A DNA stretch of 64,000 nt from Nitratireductor arenosus. GTDB lineage: Bacteria; Pseudomonadota; Alphaproteobacteria; Rhizobiales; Rhizobiaceae. The DNA is taken from contig NZ_WPHG01000002.1 of NCBI RefSeq assembly GCF_009742725.1, forward strand, positions 744,001 through 808,000. Direction: 5' to 3'. This document shows, piece by piece, positions 1-9,954 of the stretch. How positions within the stretch are numbered: position 1 is the stretch's first letter; each line of letters starts with the position of its first letter. Under the pieces are notes generated by a model. It saw nothing but the letters and a program-made list of their open reading frames with translations, was not told the origin of the DNA and ran no database searches. A program made the translations under genes and the position numbers.

Positions 1-23
1 CCTGTTAGGGGCGGCGCCCGATG

Positions 24-1307
24 TCAGGTTGCAAACACTGTGCGGCCTGCCACCATGGTTTGCAAGACCCGGCCCTGCATGCGCGCGCCTTCAAACGCCG
101 TGTTCTTGGATTTCGAGCGAATGTCGTTCTCGCGCACGATCCACGGCGCGTCCAGGTCAACCACGACGAGATCGGCCGGCGCGCCCGGCGCCAGCGTGCC
201 GCCGGGTAGGCCGAAGCGCCGCGCCGGCGCGGTCGACAGAAGTTCGGCCAGGCGCAAGAGCGGCACCTCGTCATTGTGATGAAGCCGCAGCGCCGCCGCC
301 AGCAGGGTTTCCAGGCCAATCGCGCCATCGGCCGCATCGGCAAACGGCAGGCGCTTGGTGTCGACATCCTGGGGATCGTGCGAGGACACGATCATGTCGA
401 TCGTGCCGTCGCGCACCGCCTCGACCATGGCCAGCCGGTCCTCCTCGGCGCGCAGCGGCGGCGCCAGGCGGAAGAAGGTGCGGTATTCGCCGATATCGAG
501 CTCGTTGAGCGAGAGATGGTTGATGGTAACCGCCGCCGTCACGTCGGCGCGGTCGTTCTTGGCCCGGGCGACGGCGTTCGCCGACAGCGCGGTGGAGATC
601 GAGGCGGCATGATAGGCGCCGCCGGTCAGCTGTGCCAGATAGAGATCGCGCTCGAGCGGAATCACCTCGGCCTCGCGCGGAATGCCGGGCAGGCCGAGCC
701 AACTCGCGAACAGGCCCTCGTTCATCACGCCCGACGCGGCGAGGTCGACATCATGCGTCTGATGCGCCAGCACGATGTCGAAATCGCGCGCATAGGTGAG
801 CGCGCGGCGCATCACCAGCGCGTTGGCGATCGTGCGGCGCCCGTCGCTCAGCGCGACCGCGCCGGCCTGCCTGAGCAGGCCGAATTCGGTGATCTCGCGT
901 CCGTCGAGACGGCGCGTGATCGCCGCGGCCGGCCACACATTGACCATCGCCGTGTCGCGCGCGGTGCGCAGCACGAACTCCACCAGCGACACGTCGTCGA
1001 TCACCGGGTCGGTGTCGGGCATCATCACGATCGAGGTGACGCCGCCGGCGGCGGCGGCCGCGCTCGCCGAGGCGATGGTTTCGCGGTGTTCGGCGCCGGG
1101 CTCGGAGACAAAGACCCGGGCATCGACCAGGCCCGGCATGACGACGTGGCCGCCGCAATCCACGGTTTTCGCCCCCTCGGGCAGGCCCTGGTTGCGGGCC
1201 TCGGCACCGGCGGCCGCGATGACGGCGCCGTCGACGATCACCGTACCGAGCTCGTCGAGGCCGCGGGCGGGGTCGACGACCCTTGCGTTGGTGAAGGCGG
1301 TGATCAT
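24..1307 (-). CDS. pyrC: Dihydroorotase-like protein, probably inactive (PyrC')
   Basis: This 427-residue protein has the overall amidohydrolase fold sequence of class I dihydroorotase, including the [11 protein letters not shown] and [18 protein letters not shown] segments. The metal-binding residues are missing. The HxH motif expected after GLVD reads DARVFV (residues 62-67), the later metal histidine is replaced in YHAASIST, and the TDHAPH-type motif reads SSHDPQ. In Pseudomonas an inactive PyrC' of this kind is a structural partner of aspartate transcarbamoylase, and that role is inferred here. Its ATG overlaps the pyrB stop by 4 bases, so the two are probably translated together. An active dihydroorotase must then lie elsewhere in the genome. 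Confidence 0.9.
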   Translation of the reverse strand: MITAFTNARVVDPARGLDELGTVIVDGAVIAAAGAEARNQGLPEGAKTVDCGGHVVMPGLVDARVFVSEPGAEHRETIASASAAAAAGGVTSIVMMPDTDPVIDDVSLVEFVLRTARDTAMVNVWPAAAITRRLDGREITEFGLLRQAGAVALSDGRRTIANALVMRRALTYARDFDIVLAHQTHDVDLAASGVMNEGLFASWLGLPGIPREAEVIPLERDLYLAQLTGGAYHAASISTALSANAVARAKNDRADVTAAVTINHLSLNELDIGEYRTFFRLAPPLRAEEDRLAMVEAVRDGTIDMIVSSHDPQDVDTKRLPFADAADGAIGLETLLAAALRLHHNDEVPLLRLAELLSTAPARRFGLPGGTLAPGAPADLVVVDLDAPWIVRENDIRSKSKNTAFEGARMQGRVLQTMVAGRTVFAT

Positions 1308-2266
1308 GCCGCTTCGTCCCGGCTGCGGCGCGGGTCGAGCAGCGCCTCCATCACCGCCATCCGCACCGCCACTCCCATCTCCACCTGTTCCTCGATCACA
1401 CTTTGCGGACCGTCCGCGATCTCGGAGGCGATTTCGACGCCGCGGTTCATCGGGCCGGGATGCATGACCAGCGCATCCTCGGCGGCCAGCGTCAACTTTT
1501 CGGCGTCGAGGCCGAAATAGCGGAAATATTCGCGCACCGACGGCACTAGCGCCCCGGCCATGCGTTCGCGCTGCAGCCGCAGCATCATCACGACATCGGC
1601 GCCGGCGAGGCCTTCCGCCATTGAGCGATGCACCTCCACGCCCATCCGCGCGATGCCGGCCGGCAGCAGCGTCGATGGCGCGACCACGCGCACGCGCGCG
1701 CCGAGCGCGTTCAAAAGGATGATGTTGGAGCGGGCGACGCGCGAATGCAGGATGTCGCCGCAGATCGCCACCGTCAGCCGTGCGATCTGCCCCTTGGCCC
1801 GGCGGATGGTGAGCGCGTCGAGCAGCGCCTGGGTCGGGTGTTCGTGCGCGCCGTCGCCGGCATTGACGACCGAGCAGCCTACCTTTTGGGCGAGCAGCGC
1901 GGCCGCCCCGGCCGAACCGTGGCGGATGATCAGAATGTCCGGCCGCATGGCGTTCAGCGTCATCGCCGTGTCGATCAGCGTCTCGCCCTTTTTGACCGAC
2001 GAACTCGCCACCGCCATGTTCATCACGTCGGCGCCGAGCCGTTTGCCGGCCAGTTCGAACGAGGACTGGGTGCGGGTCGAGGCTTCGAAGAAAAGATTGA
2101 TCTGGGTGCGCCCGCGCAGCGTCGAGGTCTTTTTCTCCGGCTGGCGCGAAATCGCCACCGCGCGGTCGGCCCGGTCGAGCAGCAGTTCGATATCCTGCGG
2201 CGACAACCCCTTGATGCCCAACAGATGGCGGTGCGGATAAAGCGGAAAGGCCGGGTGCTGGGTCAT
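1304..2266 (-). CDS. pyrB: Aspartate carbamoyltransferase catalytic subunit
   Basis: This 320-residue enzyme joins carbamoyl phosphate to aspartate, the first committed step of pyrimidine synthesis in the cytoplasm. The carbamoyl-phosphate loop [13 protein letters not shown] is at about residues 59-71. HPTQALLD and the aspartate-domain motif MHPGPMNRG are both present. The length is normal for the family. It is the upstream gene of a pyrB-pyrC' pair with a 4-base overlap and reads away from the acyl-CoA dehydrogenase gene. No regulatory subunit gene (pyrI) is nearby, as expected for the PyrB-PyrC' type. Confidence 0.96.
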   Translation of the reverse strand: MTQHPAFPLYPHRHLLGIKGLSPQDIELLLDRADRAVAISRQPEKKTSTLRGRTQINLFFEASTRTQSSFELAGKRLGADVMNMAVASSSVKKGETLIDTAMTLNAMRPDILIIRHGSAGAAALLAQKVGCSVVNAGDGAHEHPTQALLDALTIRRAKGQIARLTVAICGDILHSRVARSNIILLNALGARVRVVAPSTLLPAGIARMGVEVHRSMAEGLAGADVVMMLRLQRERMAGALVPSVREYFRYFGLDAEKLTLAAEDALVMHPGPMNRGVEIASEIADGPQSVIEEQVEMGVAVRMAVMEALLDPRRSRDEAA

Positions 2267-2607
2267 CTCAAGGCGCTGCTATAGGGCCGGGCGCGGCGTG
2301 CCGCAAGCCGTCGCGGCGGCGCTGGCGGCTTCTCCCCAGGGAATCGGCCCGGCGCGCGCTTGCGCTCGCGACGGAATAGTGTTCGCGTACAAGGCGATAC
2401 CTACGCTATAACGAACCGATCGATGTGCCGAATCCGCAATTCGTCGCCGTATCCTGCGGGCATCGATCGAATTTCGCATTCGACGGGGGACCCACGCAAA
2501 TGCAACGGTTCGGGTATGGTTTCCAAGTTGACGTTTGTGTCGGCAGGCTGGAAACCGGAAGAGGCGAACGTCAAAATACACCATGCCAGAGGTGAGGGGA
2601 TTCTTCG
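2267..2607. promoter_or_regulatory. Divergent intergenic region
   Basis: This 341-base stretch lies between the divergent pyrB and acyl-CoA dehydrogenase genes. The short open frames in it look like chance frames and I see no credible gene. It must hold promoters for both directions. A matched inverted repeat near its right end (2528-2574) is listed separately. Confidence 0.6.
2528..2574. promoter_or_regulatory. Inverted repeat, candidate operator
   Basis: TTGACGTT at 2528-2535 is matched exactly by AACGTCAA at 2567-2574, and the match extends two more bases inward with one mismatch. The arms are 31 bases apart and end about 33 bases before the acyl-CoA dehydrogenase start. They could be two half sites of a repressor or a looped operator. 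No regulator gene is adjacent, so the binding protein is unknown. Confidence 0.4.
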
Positions 2608-4236
2608 TTGACGCATGAGGTGACCAACCAGCCTCCACCTTTGTGGGGCGCCAATGCCTGGCGCGGCGACCCGCTGCTCGTCCAGCTATGCGAGGATTTC
2701 TCCGCCGAGGTCAGGAAGGATCTCGATGTCGTCGGCCGCTTCGCACTGTCGGCGGAGGCGCAAGACCTGGCGCGGCTGGCCAATAGCGAAGCGCCGCGGC
2801 TGCGCACCCACGACCGTTACGGGCATCGCCTCGACCAAGTCGAGTACCACCCCGCCTATCACGCGCTGATGCGCCGCTCGGTCGCCAACGGGCTGCATGC
2901 CTCGATCTGGGAGAACGGCCAGGCTGAAACCGGCCAGCGCCACCAGGTGCGCGGCGTGCGCTTCTTCATGACGGCGGGTCTGGAATGCGGCCATCTGTGC
3001 CCGATCACCATGACCAGCGCCTCGCTGGCCGCGCTGATGGCCTCGCCAAAACTGTTTCGCGAATGGGCGCCGCGCGTGACGACGCGCAAATACGACCAGT
3101 CGCACCGTCCGCCGGTCGAAAAGGCCGGTCTGACCCTCGGCATGGGCATGACGGAAAAGCAGGGCGGCACCGACGTGCGCGCCAACACCACCCGGGCCGA
3201 ACCGGTCGGCAAGGGGTTTTACCGCATCACCGGCCATAAATGGTTCATGTCGGCGCCGATGTGCGACGCCTTTCTGGTTCTGGCGCAGGCGCCGGAGGGG
3301 CTGTCCTGTTTCCTGGTGCCGCGTATTCTCAGCGGCGGCGAAGGCAACGGTTTCCGCTTTCAGCGCCTGAAGGACAAGCTCGGCAACCGCTCCAACGCCT
3401 CTTCGGAGGTCGAGTTCGTCAACGCGATCGGCGAACTGGTCGGCGAACCGGGCGGCGGCGTGCGCACGATCATGGACATGGTCACCATGACCCGGCTCGA
3501 CTGCGCCCTGGCGTCGGCCGGCATCATGCGCGCGGCCGTGGCCGAGGCCGTGCACCACACGCGCCATCGGGCGGTTTTTGGTGAAAAGTTGCTTGACCGG
3601 CCGCTGATGATCCGTGTTCTGGCCGATCTCGCCCTCGACGTCGCCGCCGCGACGGCGCTGTCGTTCCGCCTGGCCCGCGCCTTCGACGAAGCGGCCGAGG
3701 ATCGCGGCGCGGCCGCCTTTGCCCGCGCCATGACGCCGGTGGTCAAATACTGGGTGTGCAAGATCTGCCCGAGCATCGTCTACGAGGCGATGGAGTGTCT
3801 GGGCGGCAACGGTTATGTCGAGGAAGCGCCGCTGGCGCGACTTTATCGCGAGGCGCCACTCAACGCGATCTGGGAAGGGTCTGGCAACGTCATGGCGCTC
3901 GACCTTCTGCGCGTGATCCGGCAGGCGCCGAACCTCTTGGAAGCGGTTCTGGACGGCATCGCCGCCGATCTGGGCCCGAGCGGGCCTGGCACGACCGAGG
4001 TGCTGCGGGCGGCGATGGGGGTGGCGCGGTCGGACGAAGGGGCAGGGCGGATCCTGGCCGAACAGCTCGCGCTCGCAGCCGCGGCCGCCGAACTGCGGCG
4101 GCTCGGCGCCGGCCACATCGCCGACGCCTTCGTGGAAACCCGGCTCGCCGGCCAGTGGCGCAGCACCTACGGCATGCTCGACGCCCGCCACGACGCACGC
4201 ATGATCGTCGACACGCTTTATCCCGAGCCGATATAG
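2608..4236 (+). CDS. AidB-like acyl-CoA dehydrogenase
   Basis: This 542-residue flavoprotein belongs to the acyl-CoA dehydrogenase superfamily and is closest in pattern to AidB and isovaleryl-CoA dehydrogenase-like proteins. Visible signatures are the N-terminal NQPPPLWGANAW, the FAD-domain motif LGMGMTEKQGGTDVRANTT (about residues 172-190) and the C-terminal GNGYVEE followed by WEGSGNVMALDLLR. AidB proteins bind DNA and FAD and are linked to alkylation stress; whether this one is a repair-linked protein or a metabolic dehydrogenase is not decidable here. The TTG start at 2608 is chosen because GAGGGG lies 8 bases upstream and no in-frame ATG is available. Its 3' end overlaps the convergent AEC transporter gene by 19 bases. 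Confidence 0.88.
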   Translation: MTHEVTNQPPPLWGANAWRGDPLLVQLCEDFSAEVRKDLDVVGRFALSAEAQDLARLANSEAPRLRTHDRYGHRLDQVEYHPAYHALMRRSVANGLHASIWENGQAETGQRHQVRGVRFFMTAGLECGHLCPITMTSASLAALMASPKLFREWAPRVTTRKYDQSHRPPVEKAGLTLGMGMTEKQGGTDVRANTTRAEPVGKGFYRITGHKWFMSAPMCDAFLVLAQAPEGLSCFLVPRILSGGEGNGFRFQRLKDKLGNRSNASSEVEFVNAIGELVGEPGGGVRTIMDMVTMTRLDCALASAGIMRAAVAEAVHHTRHRAVFGEKLLDRPLMIRVLADLALDVAAATALSFRLARAFDEAAEDRGAAAFARAMTPVVKYWVCKICPSIVYEAMECLGGNGYVEEAPLARLYREAPLNAIWEGSGNVMALDLLRVIRQAPNLLEAVLDGIAADLGPSGPGTTEVLRAAMGVARSDEGAGRILAEQLALAAAAAELRRLGAGHIADAFVETRLAGQWRSTYGMLDARHDARMIVDTLYPEPI

Positions 4237-5156
4237 GCCACGACCGACAGTACGGCCGGGATCGACAGGAACGACACCGCCGTCTGCATGGTGGTCACAG
4301 TGGCGTAGAGTTCGGCGTCGCCGCCGAGTTGGCGCGCCAGGAGAAAACCGTTCATCGCGGTGGGTACCGCCGCGCACAGCGCCAGATAACGCAATTCGGG
4401 TCCACCGACGCCGCACAGCATCGCCAGCCCGATCAGCAGCGCCGGGTAGACGGCGAGTTTCAGCACGACCGGAACCCAGACCGCCACGCGTGGCCGCAGC
4501 AATTTGGCCGGGCGCAGGCCGGCGCCGATGGTCAACAGGCCCATGCCGAGGGCGGCGCGACCGACCAGGTCGAATGTCTGGTTGAGCGGGTCGTAGAGAT
4601 CGAACGGCGCAGCGCGCAGCAAAAGCGCGGCCACTGAGGCGAGGATCAGCGGATTGCGCGCGACCGAGCGCACGACATAGCCCCAGGACGCGGTCCGGTC
4701 GGCAAAACGGGTCACGACCGCGATTGACTGGATATTGATGGGAACGATGATCGCCGCCATCACAAGCGCGACCACGGCGACGCCGGCGGCCGGAAAGCTG
4801 CGCTCGGCGATCGCCAGCGCCATAAACCCGTTCCAGCGCACCGAGGTCTGGAAGATGGAGGAGAATTCCGGTGCCGTCGCCAGCCCGCCGGCGCGCAGGA
4901 GGGGCCACAACGCCAGCGTAAGCGCCCCCATCGCCACGATCGACAGGACCAGCGCGGCGATCATCGCGTCGAGTTGCAGGCCGGAGAAATCCGCGTTCAG
5001 GATCGTGACGAACAAGAGCGCGGGATAGAGAAACCAGAACCCGAGCTTCTCCAGCCCCGGCCAGGCCGCATCGTCGACCAGCGGCAGCCGGCGCAGCAGA
5101 TTGCCGGCGACCAGAAGCAGAAAGATCGGCAGCGTGGCTTCGAAGGTGGCGAGCAT
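4218..5156 (-). CDS. AEC family transporter
   Basis: This 312-residue membrane protein has the pattern of the auxin efflux carrier (AEC) family, with about ten hydrophobic segments in two halves. It begins with the segment LPIFLLLVAGNLLRRL and has the glycine-rich second half GLLTIGAGLRPAKLL. Bacterial members are predicted to export small organic acids or similar anions, but the substrate cannot be told from sequence. It converges on the acyl-CoA dehydrogenase with a 19-base overlap of the two 3' ends. It reads away from the 5371 gene across about 210 bases. Confidence 0.85.
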   Translation of the reverse strand: MLATFEATLPIFLLLVAGNLLRRLPLVDDAAWPGLEKLGFWFLYPALLFVTILNADFSGLQLDAMIAALVLSIVAMGALTLALWPLLRAGGLATAPEFSSIFQTSVRWNGFMALAIAERSFPAAGVAVVALVMAAIIVPINIQSIAVVTRFADRTASWGYVVRSVARNPLILASVAALLLRAAPFDLYDPLNQTFDLVGRAALGMGLLTIGAGLRPAKLLRPRVAVWVPVVLKLAVYPALLIGLAMLCGVGGPELRYLALCAAVPTAMNGFLLARQLGGDAELYATVTTMQTAVSFLSIPAVLSVVAYIGSG

Positions 5157-5370
5157 GCGGGCGGGGGCTTTCTCATCAATGTCCCCGGCTTTTAAAGTCG
5201 TTCATCTTGAAATGGAATCTATCGACCGCCGGAATGTCGCGGGCCTGGTACACTCACGCAAGTGCCCAGCCCGCCCGGCCAGCGTGCGCACCGCCGCCGT
5301 CATTAACCTTAACAAATGGTTTGCATTGCGGCCGTGTGGTCGCCCCGGCACTGTGCGGGGGACAGATCGG

Positions 5371-5955
5371 ATGATGATGAAACGGATTCTCGCGCTTTTT
5401 ATTCTGGCCTACTGGTCCGCCTTTTTCGGCGTTCTGGCCTTTATCGCGCTGACGGATGGCGGCGTGGTGGCGCCGATCCATCGCGCGCTCGACATCGGCC
5501 AGTGGACGGAGCGGGCGACGTCTATCGATTCGCCACTTTATGCCAGCGGTCTCGCCTTCGGTCTGATCCTGTCGGCCGTGCTTTTTATCTGGACCTTCCT
5601 GTCGGCCCTGTTCGAAAAGGTGGACGGCAATCGCGACACCGACGAGTTGGCGCGCCTGTCCTTCGGCGTGGGAACCGGCATGATGATGGTGCTGATGGCG
5701 ACCGGCGTCGCGATCGGCGGGCAGGGACCGTTCGTCGCCGCATCGATCCATATCGTTGCCTTGATGGTGTCCTATATGGCCATGCGCGCCGAGGCGCGCC
5801 GCGCCGTGGAGACCGATGTGCCGCGCCCGCAGGACTATCCGGACGGACTGTCGCAGCAGCCGGTCGTGCGTCTGATGGCGCTCGGGGCGGCCCACAATTC
5901 CATGCTTTCGAAACTTTCAGGGCGCTCCGAGGCGGGCGGGGAACGGCAGAGCTGA
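5371..5955 (+). CDS. Four-helix membrane protein, unknown
   Basis: This 194-residue protein is not assigned to a family I can name. It has four probable membrane segments: one near the N-terminus (ILALFILAYWSAFFGVLAF), then around residues 55-85, 100-120 and 125-145. The C-terminal tail is hydrophilic. The open frame continues further upstream, but the ATG at 5371 is favoured because it opens straight into the first membrane helix and lies after a GGGGGACAG stretch. Its stop codon shares one base with the ATG of the next membrane protein (TGATG), so the two are likely co-translated. Confidence 0.7.
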   Translation: MMMKRILALFILAYWSAFFGVLAFIALTDGGVVAPIHRALDIGQWTERATSIDSPLYASGLAFGLILSAVLFIWTFLSALFEKVDGNRDTDELARLSFGVGTGMMMVLMATGVAIGGQGPFVAASIHIVALMVSYMAMRAEARRAVETDVPRPQDYPDGLSQQPVVRLMALGAAHNSMLSKLSGRSEAGGERQS

Positions 5956-6266
5956 TGCGTTACATTCTGGGTTTCTGGGCCGTGCCGATGGGCCTTTTCT
6001 GGTCCTGGTTCCTGCTTGCGTCGAATGACTGGAATTTCGGCATGCTGTTTTTCAGCCGCGTGCTTTACGACCATGTCTTCGAGGTCTACGGCCAGATCAC
6101 CGGGATCGCGCCCGACCAGCTGCCGGTCCTGATCGCCCGCGCCTGTGTCGTCGACACGTTTTTGATCTTCGGCATTTTTGCCTTCCGCCGCAGGAAGCAA
6201 ATCGCGGCCTGGGTTTCGGCCCGGCGCCAGGATCACACGGAAGAGGCGGCCGCGCCCAGGGCCTGA
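5955..6266 (+). CDS. Small membrane protein, DUF6105-like
   Basis: This 103-residue protein has two hydrophobic segments ([19 protein letters not shown] at the start and [13 protein letters not shown] near residue 70) and a basic C-terminus. It resembles small conserved proteins found near ruvX in Rhizobiales (DUF6105 from memory). Function is unknown. Its ATG overlaps the stop of the preceding membrane protein by one base. Its last 34 bases overlap the convergent ruvX gene. Confidence 0.7.
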   Translation: MRYILGFWAVPMGLFWSWFLLASNDWNFGMLFFSRVLYDHVFEVYGQITGIAPDQLPVLIARACVVDTFLIFGIFAFRRRKQIAAWVSARRQDHTEEAAAPRA

Positions 6267-6742
6267 AGCCGGTCGAGCGCGCCCTGCAAAATGAAGGCGG
6301 CCGCGGCCGAATCGATGCGGCCGCTGCGCTTTTTCCGTGATACGTCCATTTCGATCAGCGCGCGCTCGGCCGCTACCGTCGACAGTCTCTCGTCCCAGAA
6401 AACGAACGGCAGCGCGCTCAGCCGCTGCATGTTGCGCACGAAGGCCCGGCTTGCCTGCGCGCGCGGGCCCTCGCTGCCGTCCATGTTGACGGGCAGGCCC
6501 ATGATCACCGCGCCGACATCGTCGGCGGCAAAGGCGCGCGCCAGCGCCTCGGCGTCGCGGGTGAATTTTCCCCGCGCCAGCACCTGGCGCGGATGGGCAA
6601 AGGACAGGCTCTTGTCGGACACGGCAAGCCCGATCGTCTTTTCGCCCAGGTCCAGTCCGGCGAGTGTGCGCCCCGGATCGAGGGCGGCGGGCAGGTCGTC
6701 GATCGAAATTATCGGCATCGGGCCAAGCATCCTTTTCTCCAC
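6233..6742 (-). CDS. ruvX: Holliday junction resolvase-like protein RuvX/YqgF
   Basis: This 169-residue RNase H-fold protein is the YqgF/RuvX family member, thought to process ribosomal RNA ends or branched DNA. It shows the first acidic motif [15 protein letters not shown] (about residues 29-43), then MGLPVNMDG, the FWDERLST motif and the last acidic motif [15 protein letters not shown] slightly shorter start at the second methionine pair (MPIISIDD) is possible. In many Rhizobiales ruvX lies next to pyrB; here several genes separate them. Its 3' end overlaps the small membrane protein gene by 34 bases. Confidence 0.92.
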   Translation of the reverse strand: MEKRMLGPMPIISIDDLPAALDPGRTLAGLDLGEKTIGLAVSDKSLSFAHPRQVLARGKFTRDAEALARAFAADDVGAVIMGLPVNMDGSEGPRAQASRAFVRNMQRLSALPFVFWDERLSTVAAERALIEMDVSRKKRSGRIDSAAAAFILQGALDRLQALGAAASSV

Positions 6743-6797
6743 GCGCCGTCATGGTCTAAACCCTAACGTGGCGCGACAATCATAGTGGAGAGGTTTG

Positions 6798-7505
6798 ATG
6801 AAAATCACCTGGTACGGGCATTCGGCGTTTCGCGTCGAGGCGGGCGGGGCCACGATCCTGATCGATCCGTTCCTGAACGGCAATCCGTTCTTCGACGGCA
6901 GTGTGGACGAGGCCTGCAACGGGGTCAGCCACGTGCTTTTGACCCACGGCCACAACGACCATGTCGGCGACGCGCTCGAAATCCTGGGAAAGACCGGCGC
7001 CATGCTGGTCGCGAATTTCGAGATCTGCATGTATCTGGTCGGACAGGGCGTCGACGACGGCAAGATCAATCCCGGCAATCACGGCGGTACGGTGGAGTGC
7101 GGCGGTTTCACCACCACCTTCGTCAATGCGCTGCATTCGTCGTCCTTCGGCGGCGAGGGCGGCGCCAATATTTACCTGGGCAACCCGGCCGGCCTGGTGC
7201 TGCATTTTCCGAACGACAAGACGCTCTACCACATGGGCGACACCGACATTTTTTCCGACATGGCGCTGATCAACGAACTGCATGCGCCGCAGATCGGCCT
7301 GGTGCCGATCGGCGACCGGTTCACCATGGGCGGGGCGGTGGCCGCGCTCGCCTGCCAACGCTTTTTCAAGTTCGAGACCGTGATCCCGTGCCATTACGGC
7401 TCCTTCCCGGTCATCGACCAAACGCCGGACAAGTTCGTCGCCGGCATGGACGGGTCCGGGGTCAAGGTCGTCGTGCCGCAGAGCGGCGAAGCCCTGGAGC
7501 TGTAA
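6798..7505 (+). CDS. UPF0173 metal-dependent hydrolase
   Basis: This 235-residue protein is a metallo-beta-lactamase-fold hydrolase of the UPF0173 family. The metal motif [12 protein letters not shown] is at about residues 49-60, with further ligands in MGDTDIF and the C-terminal PCHYGSFP. The substrate of the family is unknown. The ATG at 6798 is preceded by GGAGAGG. It is divergent from ruvX with only about 55 bases between, so the promoters must lie within or against the neighbouring genes. Confidence 0.9.
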   Translation: MKITWYGHSAFRVEAGGATILIDPFLNGNPFFDGSVDEACNGVSHVLLTHGHNDHVGDALEILGKTGAMLVANFEICMYLVGQGVDDGKINPGNHGGTVECGGFTTTFVNALHSSSFGGEGGANIYLGNPAGLVLHFPNDKTLYHMGDTDIFSDMALINELHAPQIGLVPIGDRFTMGGAVAALACQRFFKFETVIPCHYGSFPVIDQTPDKFVAGMDGSGVKVVVPQSGEALEL

Positions 7506-7616
7506 CGGCGGCCCGGCGTCCGCGCATGCGGTTGCACCGGCCGGCGCCGCCCGCTATAGCGCGGCTGGTGCCGTCCGCCGCGAGACGGGCGGCTCAGGTC
7601 CGTTGAGGAGAAGATC

Positions 7617-7904
7617 ATGTCCGTCGATCCCGACACCGTCAAACGCGTGGCGCGCCTTGCCCGCATCGCCGTGACCGGCGAGGAGGCCGAACGCATGACC
7701 GGCGAGCTCAACACGATCCTGGGTTTCGTCGAGCAGTTGAACGAGGTCGACGTGACCGGCGTCGAACCGATGACGTCGGTCATTCCGATGACGATGAAAA
7801 AACGCCGCGACGTCGTCACCGACGGCGACCGCGCCGAGGACGTGGTCGCCAACGCGCCGGCCTCGGAGGAGGATTTCTTCCTGGTTCCCAAGGTCGTCGA
7901 GTAG
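7617..7904 (+). CDS. gatC: Asp/Glu-tRNA amidotransferase subunit C
   Basis: This 95-residue protein is the small subunit of the GatCAB amidotransferase, which turns misacylated Glu-tRNA(Gln) or Asp-tRNA(Asn) into the correct amide form. The family pattern is clear: [12 protein letters not shown] near the start, [14 protein letters not shown] in the middle, and VEPMTSVIP. The start is supported by GAGGAG seven bases upstream. It opens a three-gene run gatC-GNAT-gatA. Confidence 0.95.
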   Translation: MSVDPDTVKRVARLARIAVTGEEAERMTGELNTILGFVEQLNEVDVTGVEPMTSVIPMTMKKRRDVVTDGDRAEDVVANAPASEEDFFLVPKVVE

Positions 7905-7909
7905 CGCCG

Positions 7910-8380
7910 ATGGAGGTGTCGATCGCCATCGAGACCCCGCTGCAGGACGATGTGCGCGCGCTGGTTGCCGACCTCAACGCCTATATGATGCCGCTGACGC
8001 CGCGCCAGTTCCAGTTCCAGCTCACCGTCGAGGAGATGGCGGCCCCTGACGTGACGCTGTTCGTGGCCCGGGACGCCAAGGGCCGGGCGGTCGGCATGGG
8101 GGCGCTCAAGGATCACGGCCGGGGGCTGGGCGAAGTGAAGCGCATGTATACGCTGCCGACACTGCGCGGCCAGCGGCTCGGCGCAAAACTGCTGGAGGCG
8201 ATCGAGGCGCTGGCGCGTGACACGCAGATTAGCCGGCTCGTGCTGGAGACCGGCGACGCGCCGGGTTTCGAGGCGGCCTGGCGGCTCTACGAGCGCGGCG
8301 GGTTCGCGCCGTGCGGTGCGGTGCTCGGCTATCCCGATTCCGGCTACTCGAAATTCTATCAGAAAAGCATTGGCCAATGA
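7910..8380 (+). CDS. GNAT family N-acetyltransferase
   Basis: This 156-residue protein has the GNAT acetyl-CoA fold. The motif A region is [19 protein letters not shown] (about residues 78-96), followed by SRLVLETG and a C-terminal [15 protein letters not shown]. Substrate is unknown; small GNATs of this type act on amino acids, antibiotics or protein N-termini. It starts 5 bases after gatC and its stop overlaps the gatA ATG, so it is wedged inside the gatCA operon and probably co-expressed with it. Confidence 0.88.
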   Translation: MEVSIAIETPLQDDVRALVADLNAYMMPLTPRQFQFQLTVEEMAAPDVTLFVARDAKGRAVGMGALKDHGRGLGEVKRMYTLPTLRGQRLGAKLLEAIEALARDTQISRLVLETGDAPGFEAAWRLYERGGFAPCGAVLGYPDSGYSKFYQKSIGQ

Positions 8381-9864
8381 CCGTGAGCGAACTGACCCGA
8401 CTGACCATAGCCGATGCGCGCGCCAGGCTGCGTGGACGCGACGTCTCCGCCGTCGAACTGACCGAGGCCTATCTTGAGGCGATCGACGCGGCCAACCCGG
8501 CGCTCAACGCCTATGTGGCTGTCACGCACGACAAGGCGCGCGCGATGGCCGCCGCCTCCGACGCGCGGCTGGCCGCCGGCGAGGCCGGTGCGCTGGAGGG
8601 CATACCGCTCGGGATCAAGGATCTATTCGCGACCGAGGGCGTGCACACCCAGGCAGGCAGCCACATTCTCGATTCCTTCCTGCCCCGCTACGAATCCACC
8701 GTGACGGCCAATCTGTGGGCCGACGGTGCGGTCATGCTCGGCAAGCTCAACATGGACGAGTTCGCCATGGGCTCGTCGAACGAGACCTCCTATTACGGCC
8801 CGGTCAAGAACCCGTGGCGCGCCAAGGGCTCCAATCTCGACCTGGTGCCGGGCGGTTCGTCGGGCGGCTCGGCGTCGGCGGTGGCGGCGTTCCTGTGCGC
8901 CGGCGCGACCGCGACCGACACCGGCGGCTCGATCCGCCAACCGGCCGCCTTTACCGGCACGGTCGGCATCAAGCCGACCTATGGCCGCTGCTCGCGCTGG
9001 GGCACGGTTGCCTTCGCCTCCTCGCTCGACCAGGCCGGCCCGATCGCCCGCGACGTGCGCGACGCGGCGATCCTTCTTAAGTCGATGGCCTCCGTAGACG
9101 ACAAGGACACGACCTCGGTCGACCGGCCGGTGCCCGACTACGAGGCCGCGCTCGGCAAGTCGGTGAAGGGCATGAAGATCGGCGTGCCGAAGGAATACCG
9201 CCTCGACGGCATGCCCGAGGAGATCGAGGCCTTGTGGCAGAAAGGCATCGACTGGATGCGCGATGCCGGCGCCGAGATCGTCGACATCTCGCTGCCGCAC
9301 ACCAAATACGCGCTGCCGGCCTATTATATCGTCGCCCCGGCCGAGGCCTCGTCCAACCTGGCGCGCTACGACGGCGTGCGCTACGGGCTGCGCGAGGCGG
9401 GCGCCGACATCACCGCCATGTACGAAAAGACGCGCGCGGCCGGCTTCGGCCGCGAGGTCAAGCGGCGCGTGATGATCGGCACCTATGTGCTGTCGGCCGG
9501 CTATTACGACGCCTATTATGTGCGCGCGCAAAAGGTGCGCACGCTGATCAAGCGCGATTTCGAAACCGTGTTCGCCGACGGCGTCGACGCCATCCTGACG
9601 CCGGCGACGCCGTCGGCCGCCTTTGGCATCGCCGACCAGGACATGGCCGCCGATCCGGTGAAAATGTACCTGAACGACATTTTCACGGTGACGGTCAACA
9701 TGGCCGGCCTGCCTGGCATCGCCGTGCCCGCCGGTCTCGACAAGAGCGGCCTGCCGCTCGGCCTGCAGCTGATCGGGCGCCCGTTCGAGGAGGAAACGCT
9801 GTTTCAGGCCGGCCACGTCATCGAGCAGGCGGCGGGCCGGTTTTCGCCCGAGCGCTGGTGGTAG
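8377..9864 (+). CDS. gatA: Asp/Glu-tRNA amidotransferase subunit A
   Basis: This 495-residue amidase-signature enzyme releases ammonia from glutamine or asparagine for the GatCAB complex. The Ser-cisSer-Lys catalytic elements are visible: lysine in [13 protein letters not shown], the glycine-serine signature [14 protein letters not shown], and [11 protein letters not shown]. The open frame extends upstream, but the ATG at 8377 overlaps the GNAT stop as ATGA and matches the usual GatA N-terminus ([20 protein letters not shown]). gatB is not in the window. Confidence 0.95.
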   Translation: MTVSELTRLTIADARARLRGRDVSAVELTEAYLEAIDAANPALNAYVAVTHDKARAMAAASDARLAAGEAGALEGIPLGIKDLFATEGVHTQAGSHILDSFLPRYESTVTANLWADGAVMLGKLNMDEFAMGSSNETSYYGPVKNPWRAKGSNLDLVPGGSSGGSASAVAAFLCAGATATDTGGSIRQPAAFTGTVGIKPTYGRCSRWGTVAFASSLDQAGPIARDVRDAAILLKSMASVDDKDTTSVDRPVPDYEAALGKSVKGMKIGVPKEYRLDGMPEEIEALWQKGIDWMRDAGAEIVDISLPHTKYALPAYYIVAPAEASSNLARYDGVRYGLREAGADITAMYEKTRAAGFGREVKRRVMIGTYVLSAGYYDAYYVRAQKVRTLIKRDFETVFADGVDAILTPATPSAAFGIADQDMAADPVKMYLNDIFTVTVNMAGLPGIAVPAGLDKSGLPLGLQLIGRPFEEETLFQAGHVIEQAAGRFSPERWW

Positions 9865-9954
9865 GGCCGGCCTGAACCGGCCCGGTCGCGGCGATCGCGG
9901 CCTCTTCTATCCGGCACGGAAAGGTTTTAGCGTGCCGGCGAGGGAGGATCGCCG

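Noticed and set aside
2686-4908. 740-codon open frame on the minus strand opposite the acyl-CoA dehydrogenase
   Set aside because: It is a mirror frame of GC-rich coding DNA. The opposite strand has a full set of acyl-CoA dehydrogenase motifs and the translated product shows no family pattern.
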